Below are positions 60,976 to 64,000 of a stretch of DNA of 64,000 bases, piece after piece. Under the pieces are notes generated by a model that was not told the origin of the DNA, did no database searches, and worked only from the letters and a program-made list of their open reading frames with translations. Both the position numbers and the translations under genes were made by a program. The DNA is from Desulfurellaceae bacterium bin18 (lineage in GTDB: Bacteria > Desulfobacterota > Binatia > Bin18): positions 1-64,000 of the forward strand of contig MPMI01000020.1 of NCBI GenBank assembly GCA_002238415.1. The letters are read 5' to 3'. Positions within the stretch are counted from its first letter, which is position 1. Each line of letters opens with the position of its first letter.

Positions 60976-61424
60976 CCGATCGTCTGTCCTGGAATCAATA
61001 CTTCATCACCATCACGCGCCAGGTGGCCGAACGTTCGACCTGTCAACGCGCCAAGGTTGGCGCGGTTATTGTCCGCGAGCGTAATATTCTGACCACGGGC
61101 TATAACGGTGCGCCGGCCGGACAGCCCCACTGCTCCGAGGTTGGCTGCCTGATTTACGAATCAAAGACCCCGACCGGGGAAATCGAGGAGAACTGCTACC
61201 GGACCATCCATGCGGAAATCAATGCCATTGCCCAGGCGGCGAAGAACGGCACTAATATCAGTGGGGCGGATATTTATGTGACCCACACCCCGTGTATCCA
61301 TTGTCTCAAAGTGCTGGTGAATACCGGTATCCGGCGCATCTTTTACGAGAAAGCGTATAAGCTCCACACCATACAGGAGTTGCTGGCGTCCTCTCAGGTC
61401 GAGTTGCAGCAAGTTGAACTGTAG
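60972..61424 (+). CDS. dCMP/cytidine deaminase family protein (ComEB-like)
   Basis: dCMP deaminase makes dUMP for thymidylate synthesis. The 150-residue product starts at ATG 60972, overlapping the protease stop; an upstream in-frame ATG at 60816 is inside the protease gene. It has RAKVGAVIVRERNILTTGYN, the zinc/catalytic motif TIHAEINAI (HAE) and TPCIHCLKVL (PCxxC). SEVGC and the ENCYR region are also typical of ComEB-like dCMP deaminases. Confidence 0.93.
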   Translation: MTDRLSWNQYFITITRQVAERSTCQRAKVGAVIVRERNILTTGYNGAPAGQPHCSEVGCLIYESKTPTGEIEENCYRTIHAEINAIAQAAKNGTNISGADIYVTHTPCIHCLKVLVNTGIRRIFYEKAYKLHTIQELLASSQVELQQVEL

Positions 61425-61485
61425 ACCGGTGAGGCGAACCTGTCCGCCCAGCTTCCGTCCTGGCAGGGCCGCCGAGCCCGCGTCT

Positions 61486-61638
61486 CTATTCTTGCGTTTC
61501 GGCCGATTGGGCTGCGGGTTGAGCGGATAACCCGTCATACGCGCCGAATTGATAGGCGGCCGCCAACAAGAGAACGGACAGGACAAGCACTGTAATCAAA
61601 ATATCCAGGGCACTGAGCCCGGCATGGCCCTTCTTCAT
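61486..61638 (-). CDS. Small single-pass membrane protein
   Basis: ATG 61638 is preceded by GGAGGACAAAA, a strong ribosome-binding site, so I use it and not the upstream in-frame ATG at 61740. The product is about 50 residues: a short basic start (MKKGHAG), one hydrophobic helix (ALDILITVLVLSVLLLAAAY) and a Gln/Ala/Glu tail. No family was recognised. It lies 19 bp downstream of the acyltransferase gene and is likely co-transcribed with it. Confidence 0.65.
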   Translation of the reverse strand: MKKGHAGLSALDILITVLVLSVLLLAAAYQFGAYDGLSAQPAAQSAETQE

Positions 61639-61657
61639 TTTTGTCCTCCATGCGCTT

Positions 61658-62692
61658 CTAGGGGTAGACCGGGGCATCTCCATCCGGACGACGCTTCCAG
61701 CGCTTGTGTATCCACAGCCAATGGTCTGGATAGCGTTCAACCATATCCTGAAATATGACGGTGAATTTTGCGGTCGTGGCGCGGATATCTTCTTTTTGGT
61801 TACCAGTCCGGATCGGTTCGATCAACGGTAAGATCACGATCTTGTGTTGGTACGAGCCGTTTTCCCGCACCAGAAAAGCCGGTACAACCGGAACCCCTGT
61901 TGTCAGAGCCAAGCCGGCAAGGCCGGCCGAGGTTGAGGCTAGCCGTGAGAAAAACGGTACAAACACGCCCATCCGTCCAGAGGCGTTTTGATCAACTGCA
62001 GCGACAACCGCACTCTTTTTCTTAATTGCCCGGAAGACCTCAAGCCCGGCGGTCGTCTTCTTAATCACTGTGGTCCCGCACCGCTCGCGCTCTGTGGTCA
62101 ACACCTTTTCAATAAAGACATTGCGCAGACGGCGATGGATGATGTGCATAGGTAGGCCGTAACACGCAGCCGCATGAGCGAAGAGTTCCCAGTTGCCAAA
62201 ATGTCCGGTGAGAATCAGGGCGCCGGTCTGGCGCAGTTTGTCAACCAGCTGACGCCATTCGGCTTCGTTCTCAAACTGCACCCGCTCGTGAATATTCTCT
62301 GGCGTGAGGGAACGCAAATGGCAGAACTCGGCCAATAAGCGGCCCAGGTTCCGAAAACTTTCACGCAAGATACGGTGCCGTTCGGCTTTGTCCTTGGCCG
62401 GAAAGGCCAGCGCCAGATTCGTCAACCCGACGCGACGATGCGGCCAGTCTATCCAGTAGAGGAGCGTGCCAATGCCTTCTCCAACCCGAAACGCGAGACG
62501 AAAGGGCAACACGCGAAAGAAGGCGAAGAGGGCGAGGAATAAGATATATTCGATCCGGGCTAGCAGGTGTTTTTTTTCACGCGCCGGCCGGATACGTTTT
62601 TTGCGGCGTGGCCGGCCCTGTTGAGGAGCCGCCTGCTCAGTCTGGGCGGTCACAGCGGTATCGTGTGACGCGCCTCTGATCCCTTCTGGCAT
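61658..62692 (-). CDS. Lipid A biosynthesis acyltransferase (LpxL/HtrB family)
   Basis: This family adds secondary acyl chains to lipid A from acyl-ACP at the inner membrane. The 344-residue product has a Lys/Arg-rich N-terminus of about 40 residues, an N-terminal hydrophobic helix (IEYILFLALFAFFRVL), the catalytic HX4E motif LTGHFGNWELFA and a late AVDQNASGRMGVFVPFF stretch. It ends with PDHWLWIHKRWKRRP. These are all family hallmarks. Which acyl position or chain cannot be told. The presence of this gene supports a diderm organism. Confidence 0.92.
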   Translation of the reverse strand: MPEGIRGASHDTAVTAQTEQAAPQQGRPRRKKRIRPAREKKHLLARIEYILFLALFAFFRVLPFRLAFRVGEGIGTLLYWIDWPHRRVGLTNLALAFPAKDKAERHRILRESFRNLGRLLAEFCHLRSLTPENIHERVQFENEAEWRQLVDKLRQTGALILTGHFGNWELFAHAAACYGLPMHIIHRRLRNVFIEKVLTTERERCGTTVIKKTTAGLEVFRAIKKKSAVVAAVDQNASGRMGVFVPFFSRLASTSAGLAGLALTTGVPVVPAFLVRENGSYQHKIVILPLIEPIRTGNQKEDIRATTAKFTVIFQDMVERYPDHWLWIHKRWKRRPDGDAPVYP

Positions 62693-62718
62693 GAATACGC
62701 GCTAGACCGGACTGATGA

Positions 62719-63288
62719 CTACGCTTCTGGAGCGTCAGAAAACGAAAAGCCAAACACGTCCCGTTCCTTGGCCACCAAGTCGGCAACGACCTGTCGATCA
62801 ATATCCCGGTAGTGTTGCAGGGTTTCCCGCATCTTTCTTTCCCCACCGTTTGCTCTGGCCATCTCTTTCAACTCGTTTTTGATCCAGCCGATATGCCACT
62901 TTTCATCTTTGGTGACTTCGTGCAGGATGGCGAGCGTCTCCGGATCGACATCTGACCGTTGGGCGTGTTCAATATATCGGCGCTCGGCGCGCTCTTCGAC
63001 CACGACGGTGAGAGCGAAGAGATCAATCAAGGAGCGAGGAATGCCAACGGCTCTGCCAATGCGGGTCTGGTAGCCATCATCGACGTGAACCGGTTCATAA
63101 CCCAGGTCGGTAATGCGTTTCGTCCACAACCAGGCGTGACGGGTTTCGTCAGCCAGATGCCGAGATAATTTGACTCGAGCCTCGGTGTTTTCGACTCGCA
63201 TGGCCAATTTTAAGAGCAGCGTCGCGCCGCGTAGCTCGGCGTCACGGTAATAGCTGTATAAATGGATCATCCGTGGATCTATAGACAT
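62719..63288 (-). CDS. Ferritin-like domain protein
   Basis: The product, about 189 residues from ATG 63288 (after GGTGAA), looks like a four-helix ferritin-like protein. It has ELRGATLLLKLAMRVEN, the ExxH pair motifs DETRHAW and EERAERRYIEH, and a late EVTKDEKWHIGW. It probably binds a di-iron centre; function unknown. An in-frame ATG at 63384 would add 32 residues of non-family-like sequence and is not preferred. It is 26 bp upstream of the acyltransferase gene on the same strand. Confidence 0.8.
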   Translation of the reverse strand: MSIDPRMIHLYSYYRDAELRGATLLLKLAMRVENTEARVKLSRHLADETRHAWLWTKRITDLGYEPVHVDDGYQTRIGRAVGIPRSLIDLFALTVVVEERAERRYIEHAQRSDVDPETLAILHEVTKDEKWHIGWIKNELKEMARANGGERKMRETLQHYRDIDRQVVADLVAKERDVFGFSFSDAPEA

Positions 63289-63453
63289 AGTATGTTCACC
63301 TTCCACCCGAAAAGCCCTGTCCTCTTCTCGGCAAGAAAGGACGTCTACCCCCGCAGGCTTCTCTCGGTATAGAGTAATGATCACAGAAAAGCAAGAACCT
63401 CGATAGTGCGCTAAGCATCGACAAATACTCCATTTTTTTATACCGTGGCGCTG

Positions 63454-64000
63454 ATGAAGCTGTCTTTCCTGTCTACACGAGATTTCTTCCCTTCGACTTG
63501 GCTCAAAACAGGCTTTTGGCTGGATGTCGTGCGTTGGAGCGGAATACTGTGTCTCTTGTTGCCCGGCCTGAGCGGATGTTTGGGCAGCGAAGACAACCGA
63601 CTGGTGGCTCGGCCGGCTGGACCCTATCAGCTGACACTGGACCTTGGATCAACACTCCCGCAGGCTGGCCAGGAAACAATCCTGGCCTTTCACCTGACCC
63701 ATACCAAGACACAACAACCGGTTTTTGACTTGCAAATATTGCACGAACGCGCCCTCCACACCTTTATTGTGAGCCGTGACTTATCTACCTTTGTCCACAC
63801 CCACCACGAGGACTATATTCCGCTCACTGACCAGGACCTTCAGCGAGCGCGGTTCCATTTTCCCTATACGTTTCCCAAGGCGGGGCAGTATCTCATTGTC
63901 AACGAGTTTACCCACAAGGATAGAAGCTGGACCAAACATTTCACGCTGACGGTTACGGGGGAGTCCGGCCCGTCGCCCAAGCCCGATTTCCGTCAGGAAA
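63454..64000 (+). CDS. Lipoprotein with metal-transport-associated beta domain, 3' end outside the window
   Basis: ATG 63454 opens a frame without a stop to the right edge (182 codons). The N-terminus has a hydrophobic stretch ending in a lipobox-like LSGC near residue 47, after LCLLLPG. The mature part has LTHTKTQQPVFDLQILHERA, then LHTFIVSRDLSTFVHTHHED, and FPKAGQYLIVNEF. This pattern (LHxFIVSRDLSxFxHxHP) occurs in small periplasmic proteins linked to heavy-metal or copper transport and YtkA-like domains. The upstream gap 63289-63453 holds nothing I recognise. Confidence 0.75.
   Translation, partial: MKLSFLSTRDFFPSTWLKTGFWLDVVRWSGILCLLLPGLSGCLGSEDNRLVARPAGPYQLTLDLGSTLPQAGQETILAFHLTHTKTQQPVFDLQILHERALHTFIVSRDLSTFVHTHHEDYIPLTDQDLQRARFHFPYTFPKAGQYLIVNEFTHKDRSWTKHFTLTVTGESGPSPKPDFRQE

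Overview
The window looks like a chromosomal segment of a high-GC, diderm (outer-membrane) bacterium. It has T6SS genes including an outer-membrane lipoprotein TssJ, a lipid A-type acyltransferase, several lipoproteins and an RND-type permease. Gene content and the many short intergenic palindromes recall deltaproteobacterial or Tectomicrobia-like genomes, but this is inference and no marker fixes the lineage. No rRNA, tRNA, IS element or integrase was recognised.

Layout. (1) 1-22088, plus strand: a tightly overlapping type VI secretion locus in the order vgrG-tssA-B-C-E-F-G-clpV-J-K-L-M, then a DUF3540 protein, a TPR/glycosyltransferase-like protein and a small unknown protein. hcp and PAAR genes are not in the window. 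vgrG is in frame with a long low-complexity extension that runs off the left edge. (2) 22232-30615: housekeeping and metabolic genes (MFS exporter, amidohydrolase, GloB, TPR lipoprotein, pyruvate dehydrogenase-type E1 beta and alpha, RecQ). (3) 30782-33720: a hicAB toxin-antitoxin pair, a cytochrome c-like gene broken by a 16-bp tandem duplication, and a secreted or membrane-anchored alpha/beta hydrolase. (4) 33725-39672: recN, an RND/MMPL permease fused to a cyclic-nucleotide-binding domain, and an orphan gene. (5) 39772-48320, minus strand: a type I-G (formerly I-U) CRISPR-Cas locus, read as phosphoribosyltransferase-cas3-csb3-csb1-csb2-leader-array, with no cas1, cas2 or cas4. (6) 48957-54448: a DUF58/BatA/VWA operon without an adjacent moxR. 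(7) 54610-64000: gpmA, flavin reductase, a spore-photoproduct-lyase-like radical SAM protein, glycosyltransferase, engB, thioesterase, M50 protease, dCMP deaminase, acyltransferase, ferritin-like protein and a truncated lipoprotein gene.

The strongest unexplained signal is a family of GAGTC/GACTC palindromic elements. They sit in frame inside five different T6SS-locus genes, always at a terminus or linker, and add Glu-Ser/Asp-Pro-Thr-Asp-Ser-rich peptides. Other points of interest are a phosphoribosyltransferase leading the cas operon, a small ORF overlapping it that ends next to the cas3 start, CRISPR repeats that diverge but keep their hairpin, the RND-cNMP fusion, and several families of GTAGGGGC-type palindromes, one of which supplies part of a lipoprotein signal peptide.
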